Shown here in pieces: positions 10,974-20,100 of a stretch of DNA of 64,000 nt (within the stretch, counting starts at the first letter, position 1; every line of letters begins with the position of its first letter). A program made the position numbers and the translations under genes. The DNA is taken from assembly GCF_000525875.1 (NCBI RefSeq), contig NZ_AODF01000014.1:62001-126000 (forward strand). The letters run 5' to 3'. The notes under the pieces were generated by a model that searched no databases, had not been told where the DNA came from, and saw nothing but the letters and a program-made list of their open reading frames with translations. Source of the stretch: Listeria floridensis FSL S10-1187. Lineage in GTDB: Bacteria; Bacillota; Bacilli; Lactobacillales; Listeriaceae.

Positions 10974-11420
10974 ATGGAAAATGAACTTAAAAGGGTTAGC
11001 GGAAGAGTTAAAGTTGAAATTGCGGATATAGAAATAGAGGTATTATTGATTGAAAACGGGAGGAGAGTAATTACAGAAACAAAAGTGTTTTCAATTCTTG
11101 GTAAAAATAGATGTAAGGCGAAAGTAGACGGTTGGCCAGCTTTTATATGTAAAAATCTGATTCCATTTATTAATAATGAATTAAAAAAAGATTTACTAAT
11201 AACTACCCTATATTTATTTTTAGGGAAAAAGGTTAAAGCTTATGATGTGAAGATAATTCCTCAAGTTGCTAATTTATATATATCAGCTTATGAGTTGGGT
11301 TCTCTTCATAAAGGGCAAAGATCAGTTTTATCTCATTCCTTAAAACTCATACAGGAATTGGCGGAAAAAGGAATTATGTTTCATATAGATGAAGCGACAA
11401 GAAATCAATCTGATAACTAG
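10974..11420 (+). CDS. P63C-domain-like protein, apparently truncated at the C-terminus
   Basis: A 148-residue protein. Residues about 15-45 (IADIEIEVLLIENGRRVIT), a central FICKNLIPFIN and a C-terminal ELAEKGIMFHIDEAT follow the layout of P63C-domain proteins of phages and mobile elements, where the corresponding ends read AKNLKPFI and GLAHVGIIALVDEATGYQ. It stops right after the DEAT motif, so the usual C-terminal extension is missing, and no continuation is seen in the other two frames downstream. AGGAGGATATCA gives a good start at 10974. The gene is clearly more AT-rich than its neighbours, suggesting acquisition by transfer and later loss of the 3' part. Function unknown. Confidence 0.6.
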   Translation: MENELKRVSGRVKVEIADIEIEVLLIENGRRVITETKVFSILGKNRCKAKVDGWPAFICKNLIPFINNELKKDLLITTLYLFLGKKVKAYDVKIIPQVANLYISAYELGSLHKGQRSVLSHSLKLIQELAEKGIMFHIDEATRNQSDN

Positions 11421-11500
11421 TAAAAGGCAAAGACCTAATCGTTCAAAGATGAAAGAAAAGGTTATTCTTGTGTTGGATAATTTTGATGTGTTATACATAT

Positions 11501-11537
11501 GAAGAAGCTGGAAAAGTTTAACTTTCCAGCTTCTTTA
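11501..11537. terminator. Terminator between the P63C-like gene and the small minus-strand gene
   Basis: A 13-bp stem (11502-11514 with 11523-11535) around a short loop. Its right arm reaches the stop codon of the small convergent gene, so it can serve both strands, though the T tract on the plus strand is short. Confidence 0.7.
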
Positions 11538-11693
11538 ATCCTCATAAATTTCAATTTTGTCTCGCAGCGCTTGTTTGGTTAGTTGATTAGCTTTCATGTA
11601 GCGCAGTTTCTTCCGGGCATTGTAATGGTATTCAATCACAAGGAAGATTAGTCCGATCACAATGAGAATAGTTAATATCACGGCTTCTTGCAT
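11535..11693 (-). CDS. Small single-pass membrane protein (52 residues)
   Basis: The minus strand encodes a protein beginning MQEAVILTILIVIGLIFLVI, a membrane helix with a short exported N-terminus, then a basic, probably cytoplasmic tail (ARKKLRYMKANQ) ending in EIYED. AAAGG precedes the ATG at 11693 by 9 bases, and a well-formed promoter lies just upstream, so it is probably real although very short. I recognise no family; the form resembles small regulators of membrane enzymes, but this is only a guess. Confidence 0.6.
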   Translation of the reverse strand: MQEAVILTILIVIGLIFLVIEYHYNARKKLRYMKANQLTKQALRDKIEIYED

Positions 11694-11713
11694 AAAATCA
11701 TCCTTTCGGTTTT

Positions 11714-11742
11714 ATTATGCGGCAAATGAGCTCATGTTGCAA
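11714..11742 (-). promoter_or_regulatory. Promoter of the 52-residue membrane protein
   Basis: On the minus strand TTGCAA (11742-11737) and CATAAT (11719-11714) are separated by 17 bases, about 20 bases before the start codon. It supports the small gene. Confidence 0.55.
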
Positions 11743-11800
11743 TATTTTTGTGAAAGCTTGGAAAATCCACCTGTAGATGTAGGAAAATGAATGGATTTCT

Positions 11801-11809
11801 TGCTATAAT
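11801..11809 (+). promoter_or_regulatory. Extended -10 promoter of lemA
   Basis: TGC-TATAAT lies 32 bases before the lemA start; no clear -35 hexamer. Confidence 0.55.
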
Positions 11810-11841
11810 GAACACTATAACATTGAAAAAGGAGCAAGCTT

Positions 11842-12408
11842 ATGAAGAATTCTTGGAAAGTCATTATTGGAATCGCGGTCGTTTTACTGATCATTGGGAT
11901 TCCGTTTGTGTCAACGTATAATTCTTTAAACAAAAAGGAAAATGCGGTTGATGCGCAGTGGGCAAATGTCGAAAGTAAATTACAACGCCGATATGATCTC
12001 ATTCCGAACTTAGTGAATGCAGTGAAAGGTGATATGAAACAAGAAAAAGAAGTGTTTGGCCAAATTGCGGATGCGCGTGCTGCGGTTTCTAAGGCAAGTT
12101 CGCAAAGTGAACAAATTAAAGCGGCTGGACAAATGGATCAAGCGGTAACTCGTTTGATTGCAACGGTTGAAAATTATCCAGACTTAAAATCAAGTGCAAA
12201 TGTAACACGGCTTATGGATGAACTTTCGGGAACGGAAAACCGGATTTCAGTGGAACGTGATAAATATAATACGGAGGTTCAAGCCTATAATACGAAAGTA
12301 AAAAGTGCACCGACAAGTTTTGTAGCCGGCATGCTTGGGTTTGATACGAAACCTTATTTCAAAGCGGTTGAAGGCGCGGACAAAGCTCCTGAGGTTAACT
12401 TTGATTAA
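11842..12408 (+). CDS. lemA: LemA family protein
   Basis: A 188-residue protein with one N-terminal membrane helix (about residues 5-24) and a long helical LemA domain outside or at the membrane, including the family stretch QWANVESKLQRRYDLIPNL. LemA proteins have no settled biochemical role. The gene is followed after 25 bases by a TPM-domain gene, a pairing found in many bacteria, and is preceded by its own promoter and the ribosome site AAAGGAG. Confidence 0.92.
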   Translation: MKNSWKVIIGIAVVLLIIGIPFVSTYNSLNKKENAVDAQWANVESKLQRRYDLIPNLVNAVKGDMKQEKEVFGQIADARAAVSKASSQSEQIKAAGQMDQAVTRLIATVENYPDLKSSANVTRLMDELSGTENRISVERDKYNTEVQAYNTKVKSAPTSFVAGMLGFDTKPYFKAVEGADKAPEVNFD

Positions 12409-12433
12409 TTCTAGGTAAATGAGGCGGTCAACT

Positions 12434-13249
12434 ATGAAAAAAAGAACCCCTGTTTTTAGTTTTTTGATTTTATTTTTGTTAAGCTTCATCATGCTACCTA
12501 GTATCGCTCAGGCGGTCAGTTTGCCAAGTCCGACGAAGGAATTTTATGTGTCAGACGGTGCGGGGATACTTGATAAGCGGACAAAAGACATGGTGATTTC
12601 GGTGAACTATGCCTATCAAAAGCAAAAGGAAAAGCCGCAAATTGTACTTGCGACGGTGAAAAGCTTCGATGGGCTTTCAAAGGAAGACTATGCTAACCAG
12701 CTGTTTAATAAATGGAAAATCGGCTCAAAAAACGATAATAATGGAATCTTGATTCTGATGTCAACGAAAGAGCGCGAAATTCGGATTGAAGTTGGTTATG
12801 GCCTTGAAGGCGCGGTCACGGATGGAACGTCAGGCGAGATTTTAGATCACAATCTTTCTTATTTAAAGGATGATGATTTTAATCAAGGTCTGGCAAATAT
12901 TTTTTCGGAAGTGGCGCTTAAGGTAAACAAGGAATATGAGTATCAAGATAAAACCATTTTCAAGAATTATACGGATGAAATGGAAGCCGCTCAGTCAAAT
13001 AGCGGGGGTAGCGGTCTTGATACAAAAGGTATTGTTGGGATTGTGATCGCGGTAATTGTGCTTTCGATCTTTTTTGGCGGTAAAGGCGGAAATGGTCGAA
13101 ATCGCGGAAGAGGTGGCGGAGGCGGTTTTGGACCGTTTATCGGCGGAGGTTTTGGCGGAGGTTCATCAGGTGGCTCGTCAGGCGGAGGTTTTTCGGGCTT
13201 CGGCGGAGGTGGATCATCTGGCGGAGGCGGAGCCGGACGCGGGTTCTAG
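12434..13249 (+). CDS. TPM-domain membrane protein (YgcG-like) with glycine-rich tail
   Basis: A 271-residue protein: signal peptide (about residues 1-28, ending near AQA), a TPM domain (about 33-160) with the typical FNKWKIGSKNDNNGIL and RIEVGYGLEG stretches, one membrane helix (about 198-215) and a Gly/Ser-rich tail of some 50 residues ending GGGGAGRGF. TPM domains are found in thylakoid assembly factors and bacterial surface proteins; the role here is unknown. The ATG at 12434 is preferred to the one 15 bases earlier because GAGG lies at suitable distance. It forms a two-gene unit with lemA. Confidence 0.85.
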   Translation: MKKRTPVFSFLILFLLSFIMLPSIAQAVSLPSPTKEFYVSDGAGILDKRTKDMVISVNYAYQKQKEKPQIVLATVKSFDGLSKEDYANQLFNKWKIGSKNDNNGILILMSTKEREIRIEVGYGLEGAVTDGTSGEILDHNLSYLKDDDFNQGLANIFSEVALKVNKEYEYQDKTIFKNYTDEMEAAQSNSGGSGLDTKGIVGIVIAVIVLSIFFGGKGGNGRNRGRGGGGGFGPFIGGGFGGGSSGGSSGGGFSGFGGGGSSGGGGAGRGF

Positions 13250-13328
13250 AAATGAGGAGACTGGCAGGAGCTGGTCTCCTTTTTGGAATTTAGATAACGG
13301 AGCTAAGCGCGATGAGGAGGGGATCAAA

Positions 13329-13943
13329 TTGGCAAAGGTGGAACATTTGGGGATAGGAAAACCTAAGGACCTAGAACTTTCCAATAATAAAAAAATGATG
13401 ACAGGGATCGAAAAGCAAAGCGTGGTGGCGGCCAAACTGACTTTTGACGGCTTTTTGGGTGATGGTCCTTTTAATATGAAGTATCATGGTGGACCTGATC
13501 GTACGGTTTGTGTTTTTCCGGCGGAACATTATCTCTATTTTGAGGAAAAGTTTGGCGAGAAACTGCTTGAAAGTGCTTTTGGAGAAAATATTACAGCCTC
13601 AGGAATGCTAGAGCGAGATGTCGCTATTGGGGATATTTTTCAGATTGGAACTGCTGTAATTCAAATAACAGAAGCTCGTAATCCTTGTTCTACGATCGCA
13701 AAGTATAACAGAATGCCGGAACTGTATCAGGAAGTAAGGCGTACTGGCTATACAGGTTTTTTATGCCGAACGATTCGTGAAGGGGAGATCAAAACAGGGG
13801 ATTCAATTGTTCTGCTTGAGAGTGAGCCGCATCACGTGACGGTGGAATATTGCCACATGATGGTACTTCACAAAAAAGGCGGAAATGCTGAATTTTCTAA
13901 AATTTTAAGAGGTGAAAGCACTCTCAAAAAGGTATCGAGATGA
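13329..13943 (+). CDS. MOSC-domain protein (YiiM-like)
   Basis: A 204-residue protein with a MOSC domain (about residues 20-160): a conserved GEN motif (FGENITASG) and the single conserved cysteine in ARNPCSTIAKYN. MOSC proteins of the YiiM type act with the molybdenum cofactor to reduce N-hydroxylated compounds such as 6-N-hydroxylaminopurine. The start is TTG at 13329, with GAGGAGGGG 6 bases upstream. The open frame extends further up inside the glycine-rich end of the TPM gene, but that extension is a shadow. A terminator follows. Confidence 0.85.
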   Translation: MAKVEHLGIGKPKDLELSNNKKMMTGIEKQSVVAAKLTFDGFLGDGPFNMKYHGGPDRTVCVFPAEHYLYFEEKFGEKLLESAFGENITASGMLERDVAIGDIFQIGTAVIQITEARNPCSTIAKYNRMPELYQEVRRTGYTGFLCRTIREGEIKTGDSIVLLESEPHHVTVEYCHMMVLHKKGGNAEFSKILRGESTLKKVSR

Positions 13944-13951
13944 AGTGATGC

Positions 13952-13989
13952 AAAAGTCAGCTAGGCTCTAAGTTTAGCTGACTTTTTTT
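13952..13989 (+). terminator. Terminator after the MOSC gene
   Basis: An 11-bp stem (13953-13963 with 13975-13985) followed by a T tract. Confidence 0.88.
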
Positions 13990-14033
13990 CCCAAATGATT
14001 ATGTTCTTTTTTTTTGTCAAAAAATATCAATTT

Positions 14034-14055
14034 GAACTACCCCATGGGCTAGTTC
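14034..14055. promoter_or_regulatory. 22-bp near-perfect palindrome upstream of the giant Ig-repeat gene
   Basis: GAACTAC-CCCATGGG-CTAGTTC is an inverted repeat with a single mismatched pair, centred about 30 bases before a TACAAT box (14074-14079). Its position fits an operator. It matches no motif I know for PrfA, MogR, SigB or CcpA. Confidence 0.4.
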
Positions 14056-14073
14056 GAGAGAAAATTTATCATG

Positions 14074-14079
14074 TACAAT
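14074..14079 (+). promoter_or_regulatory. Candidate -10 box of the giant Ig-repeat gene
   Basis: TACAAT lies 65 bases before the ATG at 14144. The -35 position is poor, which would fit a promoter that needs an activator or is overlapped by the adjacent palindrome. Confidence 0.35.
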
Positions 14080-14143
14080 TTTAATGTAAGTGGAGAGCTG
14101 GCAATCTCTTACTTATGAATATAAAAAAAGGAGACAAACAACT

Positions 14144-17100
14144 ATGGGAAGAAAACAGAAACGGCTTGCTAGCAAGATTCTTAAAATTGCAGCAGCAGCA
14201 GCGATCTTTTCTAGTACTGTGACCGGAACATTTCTCGGGAAGAATGTTGTTCCAGACAAAGAGTCGGAAGCAGCATCTTATATTGTTCCTCAAGGGGCAA
14301 TGACACAGGCGCAAGCGAATATGTTCCAATCTGCTCAATCAGATGCATATTCACAGTACAACAGTAGCTTAAAAACTTTAGATTATACGGCTACTAAATC
14401 TATTGCTCGGTTTAATATTGGTTTTCCTCGTACTACAACTAATATTCAAGTTGGGAAAAAATATCGAGTAATGTATGTTGTTGATGCTAACGTATCAGCA
14501 AACTATGGCGTGCAGTGGATGCCGATGCCTGGTGGGTCAAGTGCTTCAGGTTTCTATTTCAATAATTTAGCTGGTCAAGCACAGACACAACCTGCACTAA
14601 CACTAAATGAATACAATCCTTCGAAATGGAGTGCAACGGACATAGTGTCATTGAATACAAATAACATCATGAAATTTGATGTGAAAGTAAATAATCTTGT
14701 TGAAGGAATTAATCCACATGGATATATTATAGCTTTTAAAAAGGTTGAAGGAACAGCAATCCCTTCATGGTCAGTTCGCTTAAAAGCAGCGTATATCTTT
14801 GAATTGGATAACAACGGAGCCGTTGTTTTGCCAGATCCAACGATTAACAAGATTAGAGATACAGACACAGTAGCTACAGGTACTGCAATGGCTGGATCAA
14901 CAGTTTACATCTATAATTCACAACAACAACAAATTGGATCGGGAACAGCAGATGCTAATGGTAACTACAGCATTGGAATTCCAAGACAACCAGCAGGATC
15001 TGTTGTCTATGCTGATTATGTGATCTCGGTTCCAAATGACTCCACTTACCATAGTAAGAGAGTAAATACTGTCGTTGTGGATGAAACGCCTCCAAATGCA
15101 CCGACAATCAACGCTGTATGGGATACAGATACGATTGTAACAGGTACGGCAGAAGCTAACTCCTATGTTGAGCTTAAAGTAAATGGCTCAGTAATCGGAA
15201 GCGGCTATGCAAATAGTTCAGGTAGTTACTCAATTACTGTTCCAAGACAAACAATGGGTACAGTTATTTCTGCAACATCACGCGATGCTGCTGGAAATGT
15301 CAGCCAACCGGCTTCAACGGTGGTTCAAGGTGCGGCAATTAAGACTCCTACAATCAATCAACCAGTTTCTGATCAAGATACGATTGTAACGGGTGTTGCT
15401 GATCCTTATGCAACTGTTACACTGACAATTAACGGTGCTCAATATGTGGGTACGGCTAATTCAAGTGGAAATTACTCTATTACAATTCCAAAACAAGTAG
15501 CAGGAACGGTTATCACAGCGCAAGCTACTCTAAATGGAAAAACTAGTGGTACTTCATCAGCGGTTGTTGTTGATAAAACTGCACCAAATGCACCAACGAT
15601 CAACTCGGTAACAGATCAAGATACAATTGTAACGGGTACGGCTGAACCAAATTCAACGGTTATTTTGAAAGTAAATGGTGTTGAAATTGGTCGTGGACCT
15701 GCTAACTCAAGCGGCAACTATAGTATTACAATTCCGAAACAGGTAGCGGGTACTCAAATCACTGCAACTGCTACTGATGCTGCAGGTAATGTCAGTGGAC
15801 CAGCTAGCACAATTGTTACTGGAACAGCTCTTGGAACACCAACGATTAACACTGTAACAGACCAAGATACAATTGTGACTGGTAAAACAGAACCAAATGC
15901 GAGCGTAACGCTTCGTATCCCATCGACTGGTGCTACTTATACAGGCACAGCTGATTCAAATGGCAACTATTCAATTATTATTCCAAAACAAGTAGCAGGA
16001 ACAGTAATTGAAGTATATGCACAAAAAGATGGTAAAACATCACCAACTGCAAATACAACGGTTGTTGGAACAGCTCTACCAACACCAACGATTAACACAG
16101 TAACGGATCAAGATACTCTAGTAACAGGTAAAACAGAGCCAAATGCGAGCGTAACACTACGTATTCCGCAAACAGACGGTTCGACTCTTACTTGGACTGG
16201 AACAGCAGATTCAAATGGCAACTATGCTATCTCCATTTCGAAACAAAAAGAAGGTACAGTAATTGAAGTGTATGCACAAAAAGATGGTAAAACATCACCA
16301 ACTGCAAACACAACGGTTATTGGCACAACTTTACCAACACCAACGATCAATCAAGTAACGGATCAAGATACGGTTGTAACAGGTAAAACAGAACCAAATG
16401 CAAATGTAACGCTTCGTATCCCGCAAGCAGGCGGCGGTTACCTCAATTACACTGGAACAGCAGATTCAAATGGTAACTATTCGATTACGATTCCGAAACA
16501 AAAAGAAGGTCAAATCATTGAAGTGTCAGCAGCTAAAGATGGTAAAACATCGCCAACTGCAAACACAACAGTAATTGGCACAGCTTTACCAACACCAACG
16601 ATTAACTCTGTAACGGATCAAGATACAGTCGTAACAGGTAAAACAGAACCTAATGCAAGCGTAACGCTTCGTATTCCGCAAACAGGCGGCGGTTACTTAA
16701 CATTTAATGGAACTGCTGACTCAAACGGTAACTACAGCATTACGATTCCGAAACAAGCAGAAGGTACAGTAATTGAAGTGTATGCACAAAAAGATGGTAA
16801 AACATCACCAACTGCAAACACAACGGTTATTGGTACAACTTTACCAACACCAACGATTAACCAAGTAACAGATCAAGATACTCTTGTGACTGGTAAAACA
16901 GAACCAAATGCAAGCGTAACGCTTCGTATCCCGCAAACAAGCGGTGGATACTTAACTTACACAGGAACTGCTGATGCAAGCGGAAATTATGCAATTGCAA
17001 TTCCAAAACAAAAAGAAGGCCAAATTATTGAAGTATCTGCAGCTAAAGATGGTAAAACATCGCCAACTGCAAACACAACAGTAATTGGAACAGCTCTTCC

Positions 17101-20100
17101 AACACCAACGATTAACCAAGTTACAGATCAAGATACCGTTGTAACAGGTAAAACAGAACCAAATGCGAACGTAACACTTCGTATTCCACAAACAGGCGGC
17201 GGTTACTTGACATTTGATGGAACTGCTGATTCTAATGGAAATTACAGCATTACGATTCCTAAACAGGTGGCAGGAACTGTGATCGAAGTATCTGCAGCAA
17301 AAGATGGTAAAACATCACCAACTGCAAATACAACGGTTATCCGTACAGCTCTTGATGCACCAACGATTAATCGAGTAACAGATCAAGATACAGTCGTAAC
17401 AGGTAAAACAGAACCAAATGCAACTGTAACGCTTCGTATTCCACAAGCAGGCGGCGGTTATCTAACATATACTGGAACTGCTGATTCAAGTGGAAATTAC
17501 AGCATTACAATTCCTAAACAAGCGGCTGGCACGGTTATTCAAGCTAGCGCAGCTCTAAACGGATTAACTTCACCAAATGCAAGCACAACGGTTGTCGATG
17601 TGACACCTCCAGATGCACCAACAATTAATCCGATCACAGATCAAGATACTACAATTAGTGGTCAAGCAGAACCACTTAGCACAGTTACAATTTATGCAAA
17701 CGGCGTACGAGTTGGTCAAACAACAGCTGGGTCAAACGGAAGCTACTCTATGACAATTCCTAAACAAGTAGAAGGAACAATCATGAGTGCAACTGCGACT
17801 GATGCAGCTGGCAATACAAGTGAGAGAGGTTTCGCTACAGTTACTGGAACAGCTCTTCCAACACCAACGATCAATGAAGTAACGGATCAAGATACAGTTG
17901 TAACTGGTAAAACAGAACCAGGCGCAACGGTTATTATTACAATTCCACAAGCAGGCGGCGGTTCGCTAGTTTATAGCGGTGTTGCTGATGCAAACGGAAA
18001 TTACTCGATTCCAATTGCTAAACAACCAGCAGGAACTGTTATCCAAGCTCAAGCAACTCTTGGAAACAAAACAAGTGGAACAGCTCAAACAACAGTTGTT
18101 GATAAAACTGCGCCAACTATTACTCTTGGTGCAATCAATGATGATCAAACTTCTGTAACTGGTCAAACAGAAGCAGGAGCTATTGTTAAAATTTATGCGA
18201 ATGGGAATCAAATTGCACAAGGAACTGCAGGTGCAAATGGAGCCTATACAATTACAATTCCTAAACAAACTGCAGGTACTACTGTAACTGCAACTGCAAC
18301 GGATGCAGCTGGTAACGTAAGTTCTCCAGCTATGCAAGTAGTTACATCGAATCCGCTTGCACCACCTACGATCAACACAGTTATGGATACAGATAACAAG
18401 GTAACTGGTACTGCTGTACCGAATGCAACAGTTACACTTCGCATTCCACAAGCAGATGGATCAGCTCTTGTTTATACTGGGACAGCAGATAGTTCAGGCA
18501 ACTACTCAATTACAATTTCACCTCAAAAAGCCGGAACTACAATTGAAGCTACTGCATCATTAAATGGTAAAACTTCAACTTCTGTAAGCACAATTGTTCA
18601 AGCGTCTCCAGTGAAAGATTACAGCTTGACTGTACCTGCAAGCTATACGATCGGCACAAGTTCAATTGCAGGAACTTATGGTAAAGATGTTGCTTATGTT
18701 CGTCTTTCTGTAAATGGAACTGTTGTATCACAAGCAACATTAGATGGAAACGGCAACTATGTCTTCAATAACATCAGCAGCTTCATTACGAAGAATTCGG
18801 ATGTTGTAGAAGTTCTTGCCCTTGATAGTAGCTTTGTGGAACAAAACAGAAAATCGATTCCTGTTACTGGTGAAGTTGTGAAAGATTACAGCTTGACAGC
18901 TCCAGCTAGTTATACAATTGGCAATGGAACAATCTCTGGAACATACGGAAAAGATATTTCGAAAGTACGTCTATGGGTAAATGGAACAGTTGTCGCACAA
19001 GCAACAACTGACGGAAATGGAAACTATACGTTCAACAACGTGAACAACTTCGTTACTAAAACAACTGATGTAGTACAAGTCGTTGGTGTAGATAGTCAAT
19101 ATGTAGAACGTAATCGCTTAACAGTACCAGTAGTTGGCCAAGATCTTAAAGATTATAGCCTAACAGCTCCTGCAAACTACACAATTGGCGGTAAAACTAT
19201 TTCTGGAACATATGGAAAAGATATTTCGAAAGTACGTCTATGGGTAAATGGTGCGGTTGTCGCACAGGCAACAACAGATGGAAATGGAAACTACACATTT
19301 AATAATGTGGATAGTTTTATTACGAAAAAATCTGATGTTGTTGAAGTTGTAGGTGTAGATAGTCAATATGTAGAACGTAATCGTAAACCAGTGACTGTTA
19401 TCGGTACTGACGTGATGGACTATAGCTTGACTGTTAACCAAAATCCTTATGTTATTGGAACATCAACAGCCTTAACTGGAACCTATGGAAAAGATTTATC
19501 TAAAGTACGTTTATTTGTAAATGGTGCGGTTGTTGCACAAGCAACAACTGATAGTAACGGTAACTATACATTCCCAAATGCAGCTCAGTTCATTACATCA
19601 AGTACAGATACTGTTAAAGTTGTAGGTGTAGACAGTCAATATATTCAACGCGCTGAAAAACCAGTTACGGTTCAAGGCGGTATTAATTATGACTATAGCT
19701 TGACAGCTGATCCTTACAAATTAAACCAAGCAAACTTGACAGGGACATACGGAAAAGACATTTACAAAGTACGTCTTGTTGTGAATGGTACAATCGTTCG
19801 TCAAGCAGAAACAGATGGCAATGGCAACTATACATTCCCTAACGTAGCATCATTCATCCAACCGGGTGATACAGTAGAAGTTGTGGGTGTAGATAGTCGT
19901 TATGCAGAAAAAGCTCGTATCCCAGTAAATGTGGAAGATGATTTGGATTACAAACTTACTGTAAACCAAAACCCATATATTATTGGCACATCAACTGCTT
20001 TAACAGGAACCTATGGAAAAGACTTATCTCGTGTACGTCTATTTGTCAATGGTACTGTTGTAGCACAAGCGCAAACTGATGGTGCTGGAAACTATACATT

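Noticed and set aside
13056-13328. N-terminal extension of the MOSC frame
   Set aside because: It overlaps the glycine-rich end of the TPM gene in another frame and lacks a ribosome site; the TTG at 13329 has a strong one.
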